Source: Mucilaginibacter sp. CSA2-8R (GTDB taxonomy: Bacteria; Bacteroidota; Bacteroidia; Sphingobacteriales; Sphingobacteriaceae). From it: a stretch of 64,000 nucleotides of DNA. Every line of letters begins with the position of its first letter. The first letter of the stretch is position 1. The translations under genes were made by a program, and so were the position numbers. The stretch is taken from positions 4,836,001-4,900,000 of the forward strand of contig NZ_CP152389.1 of the NCBI RefSeq assembly GCF_038806765.1, in the 5' to 3' direction. Below are positions 1-6,744 of this stretch, in pieces. The notes beneath the pieces were generated by a model that made no database searches, was not told the DNA's origin, and saw nothing but the letters and a program-made list of their open reading frames with translations.

Positions 1-836
1 TAGTCAGCCCCGGCAATTACAAAGTCAGCCGTAAAATCGCCCTGGGTAGTGCTTATGGCTGAGGCCTTGCCATCGTTTACACTGATGTTTTTAACTTCTG
101 TATTAAGTTTAAACTGCACGCCATAACTTTCGGCCAGTTTTACCATAGCTTGTACAATCTGGTTCATACCTCCCTGCGGATACCAGGTACCCAGCACCAA
201 GTCGGCATAATTCATCATACTATACATAGCTGGTGTATTTTGCGGCGTGGCACCTAAAAATAACACCGGAAACTCCAGCAGTTTAATCAGCTTAGGATTT
301 TTAAAATACTGCCGCACATGTTTGCTCATGCTGGTAAGCAGCTGTATACCTAAGCTTTTTTTAATCAGGCTTAAATCAAAATACTCGGTAACAGAATGTG
401 ATGGCTTAAAAACGTACTCGCCCATACCCACCTGGTATTTGTACTCGGCTTGTTTTAAAAACTCCTGTAAGCCTTTGCTGCTACCGGGTTCTATTCCATC
501 AAATAAACGGTACAGGGCGTTTATATCTGCCGGTACGTCAATCGTATCATCCTTACCGTAATAAACCCGGTAGCCTGGATCCAGGCGCTTCAGTTCGTAA
601 AAGTCGTTCACCTTTTTGTTAAAAAGGGCAAAGTAATTTTCAAACACATCGGGCATCCAATACCAGCTTGGTCCCATATCAAAAGTAAAACCCATTTCTT
701 GCCAAATACGCGCACGGCCGCCTGGCTGGTCGTTCTTCTCCAATATCGTTACCTGATATCCTTGTTTAGCCAGCAAAGTAGCGGCGGCCATACCAGAAAA
801 GCCGGCACCTATTACAACAATGTTTTTCGGGGTCAT
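1..836 (-). CDS. crtI: Phytoene desaturase CrtI, 3' part missing (window edge)
   Basis: FAD-dependent desaturase that would convert phytoene to lycopene. The frame opens at ATG 836 and runs leftwards off the window, so about 278 N-terminal residues of roughly 490 are seen. Residues 10-15 form the Rossmann GxGxxG loop (IGAGFSGMAAA), followed by the E-K-N-D-Q-P-GGRA stretch and the FDMGPSWYWMP segment typical of CrtI. It is divergent from crtB across 98 bases that hold a large palindrome. A near-match -7 box for this strand (TAGCCTTG, complement of 847-854) lies 10 bases upstream of the ATG. The family call is secure. Telling CrtI from a related carotene desaturase rests on its position next to crtB. 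Confidence 0.93.
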   Translation of the reverse strand, partial: MTPKNIVVIGAGFSGMAAATLLAKQGYQVTILEKNDQPGGRARIWQEMGFTFDMGPSWYWMPDVFENYFALFNKKVNDFYELKRLDPGYRVYYGKDDTIDVPADINALYRLFDGIEPGSSKGLQEFLKQAEYKYQVGMGEYVFKPSHSVTEYFDLSLIKKSLGIQLLTSMSKHVRQYFKNPKLIKLLEFPVLFLGATPQNTPAMYSMMNYADLVLGTWYPQGGMNQIVQAMVKLAESYGVQFKLNTEVKNISVNDGKASAISTTQGDFTADFVIAGAD

Positions 837-859
837 TACGGTTCTACAAGGCTAAAGTA

Positions 860-895
860 ACCAAATTGTTTTGTGGCCAAACAAAACAATTTGGT
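860..895. promoter_or_regulatory. Perfect 15-bp inverted repeat between crtI and crtB (candidate operator)
   Basis: Bases 860-874 (ACCAAATTGTTTTGT) are the exact reverse complement of 881-895, with a 6-base spacer. The repeat lies in the only intergenic space between the divergent crt genes and overlaps where both promoters would have their upstream elements. There is no U-tract and no gene end nearby, so a terminator is unlikely. A dimeric repressor or activator site is the natural reading, but the regulator is not identified in this window. Confidence 0.6.
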
Positions 896-914
896 ATAAA
901 TTAATGTACATTTG
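890..914 (+). promoter_or_regulatory. Promoter region of the crtB operon
   Basis: TACATTTG at 907-914 is an exact TAnnTTTG (-7) box, 20 bases before the crtB ATG at 935. It overlaps the palindrome AATGTACATT (903-912), whose TGTACA core resembles the boxes described for MerR-type light or B12 sensors of carotenoid genes; that link is inference. The 10-mer TTTGGTATAA occurs twice (891-900 and 911-920). Confidence 0.5.
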
Positions 915-934
915 GTATAAGCCCGCACTACCTG

Positions 935-1768
935 ATGAATTTGTATGACGAAACCTGCTTCGAATGCAGTAAAATTATCACCAAGATGTATAGCACGTCA
1001 TTTAGCAAGGGCATTATGGCTTTTGATAAACGGTTTCGCTATCCTATTTATGCTATTTACGGTTTTGTACGATACGCTGACGAAATTGTAGATACTTTTC
1101 ATGATTACGACAAGCAGCAGCTGATTGCCAACTTTAAGGCCGAAACCTTTGTGGCCATTGAGCAAAAAATTAGCTTAAACCCGGTTTTACATTCTTTTCA
1201 GCAAGTGGTTAACCACTATAATATTAGCCATGACCTGATCGAAGCATTTTTGCGCTCGATGGAAATGGACTTGGATTTAACCGCCTGCGATGGCGAAGAG
1301 TATAAAGAATACATCTACGGATCGGCTGAGGTGGTAGGCTTGATGTGCCTGAGCGTTTTTTGCGAAAACATCCCCGAACTTTATAAGCGTTTAGTGCCTA
1401 TGGCTCGCAGCTTAGGCGCAGCTTTTCAAAAAATAAATTTCTTGCGCGATGTTAAATCCGACTTCGAGGACCGGGGACGCACTTATTTCCCTAACGTTGA
1501 TTTTAAGCGCTTTACAGAGCGCGACAAGCAATGCATCGAAAAGGATATTGAAAAAGACTTTGATGATGCCTTTACCGGCATTAAACTTTTACCACCCGGA
1601 ACGCGTTTAGGTGTTTACATTGCCTATATTTACTACCGTCAACTGTTTAAAAAAATAAGCAGAACACCGGCCAATACTATTTTGCAGAAGCGCATCCGTA
1701 TATCTGATACTCAAAAAACTGCATTATACTTTAAAGCTGTTCTGCATCAAAAGTTAAAGGTGATTTAA
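935..1768 (+). CDS. crtB: Phytoene synthase CrtB
   Basis: Condenses two geranylgeranyl diphosphates to phytoene, the entry step of C40 carotenoid synthesis. It has 277 residues, normal for the family. Both diphosphate/Mg-binding aspartate motifs are visible: DEIVD at residues 49-53 and NFLRDVKSD at 168-176, the latter followed by the EDRGRTYFP signature. First gene of a four-gene operon; its TAA stop shares a base with the next ATG (TAATG), implying translational coupling. The trans-isoprenyl synthase fold is shared with squalene synthases, but crtI next door decides the assignment. Confidence 0.95.
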   Translation: MNLYDETCFECSKIITKMYSTSFSKGIMAFDKRFRYPIYAIYGFVRYADEIVDTFHDYDKQQLIANFKAETFVAIEQKISLNPVLHSFQQVVNHYNISHDLIEAFLRSMEMDLDLTACDGEEYKEYIYGSAEVVGLMCLSVFCENIPELYKRLVPMARSLGAAFQKINFLRDVKSDFEDRGRTYFPNVDFKRFTERDKQCIEKDIEKDFDDAFTGIKLLPPGTRLGVYIAYIYYRQLFKKISRTPANTILQKRIRISDTQKTALYFKAVLHQKLKVI

Positions 1769-2313
1769 TGAAGTGGAAACCGTTTGCAGCAGCATTAGTA
1801 CTTTTTATATTAATGCTGGCAAATACTTTACATGCAGATACTCCCAGTCCTAAAGTTATACGCAAACAATTGTTAGAAGCGCTCGACCGGCGCAGCCTTA
1901 CCGATTCTTTATACAATACGCTTTCGGCCGAGCCCAACAAAAGCCCGCAATATCTTTGCTATTTAGGAGTAGTGCAGGCTTTAAAAGCTAAACATGCCTG
2001 GAATCCGTATTATAAGGTTAAATACCTCAACGACTCGGAAAAGACATTACAGCAGGCTATTAATCACGAACCGGATAATATTGAAATTCGTTTTATGCGT
2101 TTCTCAATTGAACATAATGTGCCTGGCTTTTTAGGTTATGGCAAACACCTGGTTGCCGATCGTGAAGAAATGATTAAACAGCTTAACGCCAAACATTATG
2201 GCACGGCCGACAAAGATGTGGTGATAACCATCATCAAGTTTTTGTTAGATTCTAAACGCTGTACGCTCCACGAAAACGAAACGCTTAAAAAACAGTTAGC
2301 CGCTTTAAAGTGA
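1768..2313 (+). CDS. Secreted protein of unknown function in the carotenoid operon
   Basis: 181 residues with a clear N-terminal signal peptide (hydrophobic residues 5-22, cleavage probably after HA-D near residue 24). The rest is alpha-helical and lysine-rich, with a segment around residues 70-125 (SEKTLQQAINHEPDNIEIRFMRF) that looks like a tetratricopeptide-type helix pair, but I see no full TPR array. It is locked between crtB and the lycopene cyclase by stop/start overlaps of 1 and 4 bases. A role linked to the pigment (export, membrane placement or assembly) is inferred from position only. Confidence 0.8.
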   Translation: MKWKPFAAALVLFILMLANTLHADTPSPKVIRKQLLEALDRRSLTDSLYNTLSAEPNKSPQYLCYLGVVQALKAKHAWNPYYKVKYLNDSEKTLQQAINHEPDNIEIRFMRFSIEHNVPGFLGYGKHLVADREEMIKQLNAKHYGTADKDVVITIIKFLLDSKRCTLHENETLKKQLAALK

Positions 2314-2996
2314 AATACGCTTACCTGCTCATCAATTTTTTGACTATCATTTTCCCAGTACTGCTATCTTTTGATAAGCGGGTAGCTTTTTATAAAAGCT
2401 GGAAATACATCTGCCCGGGTATGGCTTTAACGGGACTGGTATTTTTGTTTTGGGATGTACTCTTTACTGTTAAAGGCGTATGGTCTTTTAACCCGGCTTA
2501 TATTATAGGCCTTAAATTTTTCGACTTACCGTTAGAGGAAATTTTATTTTTTTTAACAGTGCCCTTCTCATGCATATTTATCTATGCATGCCTCAATTAT
2601 TATGTAAGATGGTCTTTGCCGCAAACTATCAGCAAAACTATCTCTTTGCTGGTTATCATTTTATGTGCGGCCATGCTATCGGTGTATTACAACCGCTTAT
2701 ATACGGCCGTCAATTTTGGCTTTTTAATGGTGGTACTCATTGTGTTGCAGTACGTGCTTAAATCAAATTGGCTCAACCGGTTTTACATGGCATACATAGT
2801 TTCACTGCTGCCATTTTATATTGTAAACGGCATTTTAACTTCGATACCTATTGTTATGTATAACAATGCCGAAAATATAGGCAAGCGGGTAGGTACTATC
2901 CCTATCGAAGATCACTTTTACTCTATGGCCCTGCTGCTTATGAATATTGGTTTTTTTGAGTATTTTAAGCGTAAAAATAAAGCTTTAACGGCATGA
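2310..2996 (+). CDS. Fused heterodimer-type lycopene cyclase (CrtYc-CrtYd)
   Basis: Polytopic membrane protein of 228 residues. It contains two tandem copies of the small cyclase domain: the first has WDVLFTVKGVWSFN...FDLPLEEILFF, the second RVGTIPIEDHFYSMALL. The P-x-E-E/D motifs in both halves are the signature of the CrtYc/CrtYd family, here joined in one chain as in other Bacteroidota and in fungal bifunctional enzymes. It should cyclise lycopene to beta-type end groups. Start overlaps the upstream stop by 4 bases, and its own TGA overlaps the next ATG. Confidence 0.88.
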   Translation: MKYAYLLINFLTIIFPVLLSFDKRVAFYKSWKYICPGMALTGLVFLFWDVLFTVKGVWSFNPAYIIGLKFFDLPLEEILFFLTVPFSCIFIYACLNYYVRWSLPQTISKTISLLVIILCAAMLSVYYNRLYTAVNFGFLMVVLIVLQYVLKSNWLNRFYMAYIVSLLPFYIVNGILTSIPIVMYNNAENIGKRVGTIPIEDHFYSMALLLMNIGFFEYFKRKNKALTA

Positions 2997-3229
2997 CCAA
3001 TTTACCTGCTTACACCCGGTCGCAGCTGGCCTTGCGCAATGGGCAGGACAAACCCCAGATATGGGTAGCTTATGAGGGTAAGATTTATGATGTAACCCAA
3101 AGCCGCTTATGGCTCAACGGCAAACACTATGAACATTGGGCCGGCCAAGATTTAACCGAAGAACTTGCCGCTGCGCCACATACTGCTGATGTATTTAGTC
3201 GTTTTAATGTCATAGGAATACTTAAATAA
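2993..3229 (+). CDS. Cytochrome b5-like heme/steroid-binding domain protein
   Basis: A stand-alone 78-residue domain. WVAYEGKIYDVTQSRLWLNGKHYEHWAGQDLTEEL matches the core of the predicted heme/steroid-binding (MAPR-like) family, including the YDVT strand and the G-x-H-Y/W region. No signal peptide or membrane segment. Last gene of the crt operon, with an ATGA overlap to the cyclase. In this setting an electron-transfer role for a carotenoid oxygenase is possible but not shown; no crtZ or crtW hydroxylase/ketolase lies in the window. Confidence 0.82.
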   Translation: MTNLPAYTRSQLALRNGQDKPQIWVAYEGKIYDVTQSRLWLNGKHYEHWAGQDLTEELAAAPHTADVFSRFNVIGILK

Positions 3230-3295
3230 CGTACCTTACACCAAAACATACAACAACACGTTTATACTTGAAAGTAAACGTTAAAATTGCAACAA

Positions 3296-3430
3296 ATGAG
3301 AAATTTGATTTCAGTACTGAGCAGCGTTAAAGAATTGATTATTTCTATTTTTTCTCCCGTTAGCTCTAAGCCAAGCCCAGTTTACGTACCTGTAAAACAA
3401 GTAAATAAACACCCCTTTATAAAAAACTAA
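3296..3430 (+). CDS. Possible small protein, 44 residues
   Basis: Open frame from ATG 3296 to TAA 3428-3430: an amphipathic/hydrophobic N-terminal half (LISVLSSVKELIISIF) followed by a proline/valine/lysine tail. The stop codon sits inside the left arm of the following terminator, the arrangement of a real short gene. A near-consensus -7 box TATACTTG occurs at 3263-3270. No family recognised; it could also be a spurious frame in a transcribed leader. Confidence 0.4.
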   Translation: MRNLISVLSSVKELIISIFSPVSSKPSPVYVPVKQVNKHPFIKN

Positions 3431-3453
3431 AGCAGCGGAAACTGCTTTAGTTT
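3424..3453 (+). terminator. Rho-independent terminator after the small frame
   Basis: Arms 3424-3435 and 3442-3453 pair over 12 bases (core CTAAAGCAG / CTGCTTTAG) around a 6-base loop, with T-rich sequence behind the right arm. It closes the plus-strand crt/small-gene unit. Confidence 0.7.
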
Positions 3454-3596
3454 CCCTCGTTCAGTTTACTGTTCATCTGCATTTGCAGTTGAACAGCTTT
3501 TCCTATCATTCTTCCGGTAACGCCTTAAGTTCCCATTTCGGACTCTTGTATTCAACATCTAACCCCTGATGTTTCCCGCAGTAATTCATAAAAGCT

Positions 3597-3604
3597 TAGC
3601 TTTG
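3597..3604 (+). promoter_or_regulatory. -7 promoter box of the GT39 gene
   Basis: TAGCTTTG is an exact TAnnTTTG match 18 bases before the ATG at 3623, with a TTTC at 3572-3575 in the -33 zone. The 140 bases upstream of it carry no gene; they contain the short inverted repeat GTTCA...TGAAC. Confidence 0.5.
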
Positions 3605-3622
3605 CGTTCAGCTAAATAAGTC

Positions 3623-5329
3623 ATGACATTGAGTACGCCCTATAAAAACGCACAAAACAAATACATTTTGTTCTTTTTATTGGGATGGACGTTATTAAAC
3701 ATTCTGCAAGCCTGTACCTTGGGTATACACTCCGATGAGGCTTATTATTGGGTATACTCCCGCTTTTTAGATTGGGGGTATTTTGACCACCCGCCTATGG
3801 TGGCAGTATTTATCCGTATAGGCGACAGCATTATACATAATGAGTTTGGCCTGCGGCTCATGACTATCATCAGCAGCACCATATCTATGTATGTGCTCTG
3901 GTTAATTGCCCGCAAATACCTGGTTAGTGCCCGGTGGTTTATACTGGTAGTTACCGGAACACTCATTTTTCACATCTATGGGTTCAGTACTACGCCCGAT
4001 GCGCCATTACTGCTTTTCACTATCCTGTTTTACTACTTTTACCAGCAATACCTGGATAACGACAGTTGGGGACTGGCAGCTATTTTGGGCTTAGTAGTTG
4101 CCTGCCTATTATATAGTAAGTACCACGGGCTGCTGCTTATAATTTTTACGCTTGCCGCTAACATCGGTATATTTAAACGTGGCACCTTCTGGCTAATCCC
4201 CATACTTGCCTTAACCTTATTTGCCCCACATTTATTGTGGCAGGTAAACCATGGCTATCCGTCAGTTAACTATCACTTGTTTGAGCGCTCATCAGAAACC
4301 TATGAGTTTGCGCATACTTACCTGTATATTCCGGGGCAGTTGCTGATGGCCGGGCCGCTGGTGGGATGGTTTTGGTTTTACTATGGCTTAGGCAGACGGA
4401 GCACCGATTTATTTACCCGCTGCTTGCTGGTAAACAGCGCAGGCATTTACGTATTCTTTTTGCTAAATACCGCTAAAGGCAATGTACAGCCACATTGGAC
4501 GCTGATTGGCTTTGTGCCATTGGTATTACTCGTACTCATCAGGCTGCAAAAAGATGCCTACCCAAAATGGCTTTTTAATTTGGCAGTTATTAACGCGGCC
4601 TTAATTATTGTTTTTAGATTAATGCTGGCAGCCGGGTTGCCTTTTTTAAAAAACGCCAATGCTTTTAAAAGTTATTACCGTTTTGATAAATGGAGCCGGC
4701 AGATTAAACAAAAGGCAGGGAATCACCATATCATTATCGAAGGTGGATTTCAGCTACCCTCAAAGTATAACTTTTATACCAACAGCTTAAAAGGCTTTGC
4801 CTATGATGATGTGTTTTATCGCCGCACCCAGTATGATATCTGGCCTATTGAGGATAGCCTGCAGCATCAAAAAGCCTATTATTTATCACCCTATCCTACT
4901 GCGCTTAAAGCTGATACTTTGCATACGGCCGATGGTATATGGTACGGGGCCTGGGTGCATGACGTGCGCACTTTTCAAAAAATTGACATTCGTACTGATA
5001 ATTACAAAGTAAAAGCCAATCCACAACAACCTCTTAGTTTAAAACTACAGTTACTTAACCCGGGTAATAGCGCTGCAAATTTTAAGGCTACCCCCGAACA
5101 GCCGGTAGAATTAAGGGCCTGCTTTTATAAAAACGACAGTTTGTTGCATGTCATCACGGCAAAGCCGGATTTTAACCAAATCTCCATCCCGGCACATCAA
5201 CAAATAAACTATACCTTGCAGGGACAAGCTCCCGTTGCCAAAGGGCGTTATATGCTCATTTTTTCTATACGTACTAAACCTTTTCCGGGCGGCAGAAACA
5301 GCAGGATTGTTAACTTTACCGTGCAATAA
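3623..5329 (+). CDS. Membrane glycosyltransferase, family 39 (ArnT/PMT type)
   Basis: 568 residues. The first 370 or so form a many-spanning membrane domain, the last 190 a soluble periplasmic domain rich in beta strands. The catalytic loop after the first helix is intact: G-I-H-S-D38-E39-A-Y-Y-W, then W-G-Y-F-D55-H-P-P, which is the lipid-phosphate-sugar transferase signature of GT39. It would transfer a sugar from a polyprenyl phosphate to a lipid or protein acceptor in the periplasm; the acceptor cannot be read from sequence. Probably cotranscribed with the barrel protein that begins 14 bases after its stop. Confidence 0.85.
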   Translation: MTLSTPYKNAQNKYILFFLLGWTLLNILQACTLGIHSDEAYYWVYSRFLDWGYFDHPPMVAVFIRIGDSIIHNEFGLRLMTIISSTISMYVLWLIARKYLVSARWFILVVTGTLIFHIYGFSTTPDAPLLLFTILFYYFYQQYLDNDSWGLAAILGLVVACLLYSKYHGLLLIIFTLAANIGIFKRGTFWLIPILALTLFAPHLLWQVNHGYPSVNYHLFERSSETYEFAHTYLYIPGQLLMAGPLVGWFWFYYGLGRRSTDLFTRCLLVNSAGIYVFFLLNTAKGNVQPHWTLIGFVPLVLLVLIRLQKDAYPKWLFNLAVINAALIIVFRLMLAAGLPFLKNANAFKSYYRFDKWSRQIKQKAGNHHIIIEGGFQLPSKYNFYTNSLKGFAYDDVFYRRTQYDIWPIEDSLQHQKAYYLSPYPTALKADTLHTADGIWYGAWVHDVRTFQKIDIRTDNYKVKANPQQPLSLKLQLLNPGNSAANFKATPEQPVELRACFYKNDSLLHVITAKPDFNQISIPAHQQINYTLQGQAPVAKGRYMLIFSIRTKPFPGGRNSRIVNFTVQ

Positions 5330-5343
5330 TTTAACATTTGCTG

Positions 5344-6378
5344 ATGAATAAAAAACTCTACTTTATATTCTTTTTACTGCTGTTAACCCGTTTTGCACAA
5401 GCACAAAGCCTAGATATGCATTTTAACGGCTTGGGCTTTTTAGACAATCGGGAATATCGTGCGTATATAGACCGCTCGCGTACCTACTCGGGCACTCGTT
5501 TAGCACTCGATTTTGGACTGAATCTGGATAGCCTCAACCACTTTGTAGTAGGTGTAAATGGCATCCACGAGTTTGGCGCCAAACCCTACTTTTTAAAGGT
5601 CGACCCGGTAGCTTATTATGAATTTAAGAGCAGCAAGTGGCTGTTTAATGCAGGTATGTTTCCGCGCGAGGGCCTGCTTACCAACTACCCGAGAGCTATT
5701 TTAAATGATACGTTAAGATATTACCGCCCCAACGTAGAAGGCTTGCTTACCCGTTACCAGGGAGCACATGGCAATATTATTATTTGGCTGGATTGGGTGA
5801 GCCGCCAAACCAGCACCGACCGCGAGCAGTTCTTGTTCGGTTCGTCGGGCAAGTATTTACCAAACGAGTTTGGCCCGTTTTACCTGTCGCATTATTTTAT
5901 GTTACTGCATGATGCCGGGCCAGCGATAGGCATCCCGAACGATCATATACGCGACAACGGCGCAGCGCAGGTAAGGCTGGGTTATAACTTTGGGCACCGT
6001 ACTATGTTTGACTCCCTGACTGTTGAAGCGGGCGGAATGATGTCATTAGAGCGGGTACGGCACGAAGGCGGTGGTGGCTGGAACCTGCCTTTGGGTTTTG
6101 TGGCCAGTGCTTATGCCAGCCTTGGCCGCTTTGCGCTGTATGATGAATTTTATAAAGGCGAAGGGCATCATGTTGATTATGGCGACTCTTTTTATGCAAA
6201 AACCATTTACAACAGGCTCGATATCATCTACACCCCTTTCCTGTTTAAACGTATTAAAGGTCAGTTTATCCTTAGCCTGCACCAATCTCCAGGTCATTTA
6301 GGCGATAATCAGCAAGCCTTTCGCATAATTTATGATTTGGGCCGCAAGACATTGGCTCGTTTTAAAGATGACGATTAA
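5344..6378 (+). CDS. Predicted outer-membrane beta-barrel protein, unknown function
   Basis: 344 residues from ATG 5344 (an in-frame TTG at 5338 adds only two residues). Signal peptide of about 20 residues ending FAQAQS. The mature part alternates short polar turns with amphipathic strands rich in aromatic residues (for example YYEFKSSKWLFNAGMF, AQVRLGYNFG, RLDIIYTPFLF), typical of an outer-membrane barrel. No enzyme motif is recognised. It follows the GT39 gene closely and may belong to the same envelope pathway. Confidence 0.7.
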   Translation: MNKKLYFIFFLLLLTRFAQAQSLDMHFNGLGFLDNREYRAYIDRSRTYSGTRLALDFGLNLDSLNHFVVGVNGIHEFGAKPYFLKVDPVAYYEFKSSKWLFNAGMFPREGLLTNYPRAILNDTLRYYRPNVEGLLTRYQGAHGNIIIWLDWVSRQTSTDREQFLFGSSGKYLPNEFGPFYLSHYFMLLHDAGPAIGIPNDHIRDNGAAQVRLGYNFGHRTMFDSLTVEAGGMMSLERVRHEGGGGWNLPLGFVASAYASLGRFALYDEFYKGEGHHVDYGDSFYAKTIYNRLDIIYTPFLFKRIKGQFILSLHQSPGHLGDNQQAFRIIYDLGRKTLARFKDDD

Positions 6379-6416
6379 AATTGTGTAATTTAGTTTAGCT
6401 TAAACACATTACAACC

Positions 6417-6689
6417 ATGACATCACCAATCTGCAGCCATTTAAGTCAAATTACTGAAGTAAAAACCAGCGACTCTGACGTTTGCGAAGAATGCGTTAAA
6501 AATAACAGCAGCTGGGTACACCTGCGTGTTTGCCAAACGTGCGGCGTAACGCTGTGCTGCGACTCGTCGCCCCAAAAACACATGACCAAGCATTATCATC
6601 ATACCCAACACCCGGTGGTATCATCGGCCGAGGCGGGCGAACGCTGGCTGTGGTGCTACGCCGACGAAAGCTTTGCAGAATATGAATAG
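6417..6689 (+). CDS. Small UBP-type zinc-finger protein
   Basis: 90 residues containing the ZnF-UBP cysteine/histidine set: C5...H8, VCEEC (residues 22-26), VCQTCGVTLCCDSS, KHMTKHYHHTQHPVV, ending in the W-x-W-C-Y module. In eukaryotes this fold binds free ubiquitin C-termini. Stand-alone bacterial copies are common in Bacteroidota and some proteobacteria, with unknown partner. Single gene followed by a strong terminator. Confidence 0.88.
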   Translation: MTSPICSHLSQITEVKTSDSDVCEECVKNNSSWVHLRVCQTCGVTLCCDSSPQKHMTKHYHHTQHPVVSSAEAGERWLWCYADESFAEYE

Positions 6690-6708
6690 CAATTAGCCTA
6701 TATTAACT

Positions 6709-6744
6709 TAGGTGTATAAAACAGAAAACTGTTTTATACACCTA
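6709..6744. terminator. Bidirectional terminator between zinc-finger gene and mfd
   Basis: Perfect 16-bp stem (6709-6724 with 6729-6744) around an AAAA loop. It serves convergent genes; the mfd stop codon (6734-6736) lies in the right arm. T/A-rich arms give the tail on either strand. Confidence 0.85.

Noticed and set aside
6002..6301. Three overlapping frames inside the barrel-protein gene
   Set aside because: They are other-frame shadows of a gene with a signal peptide and consistent codon use.
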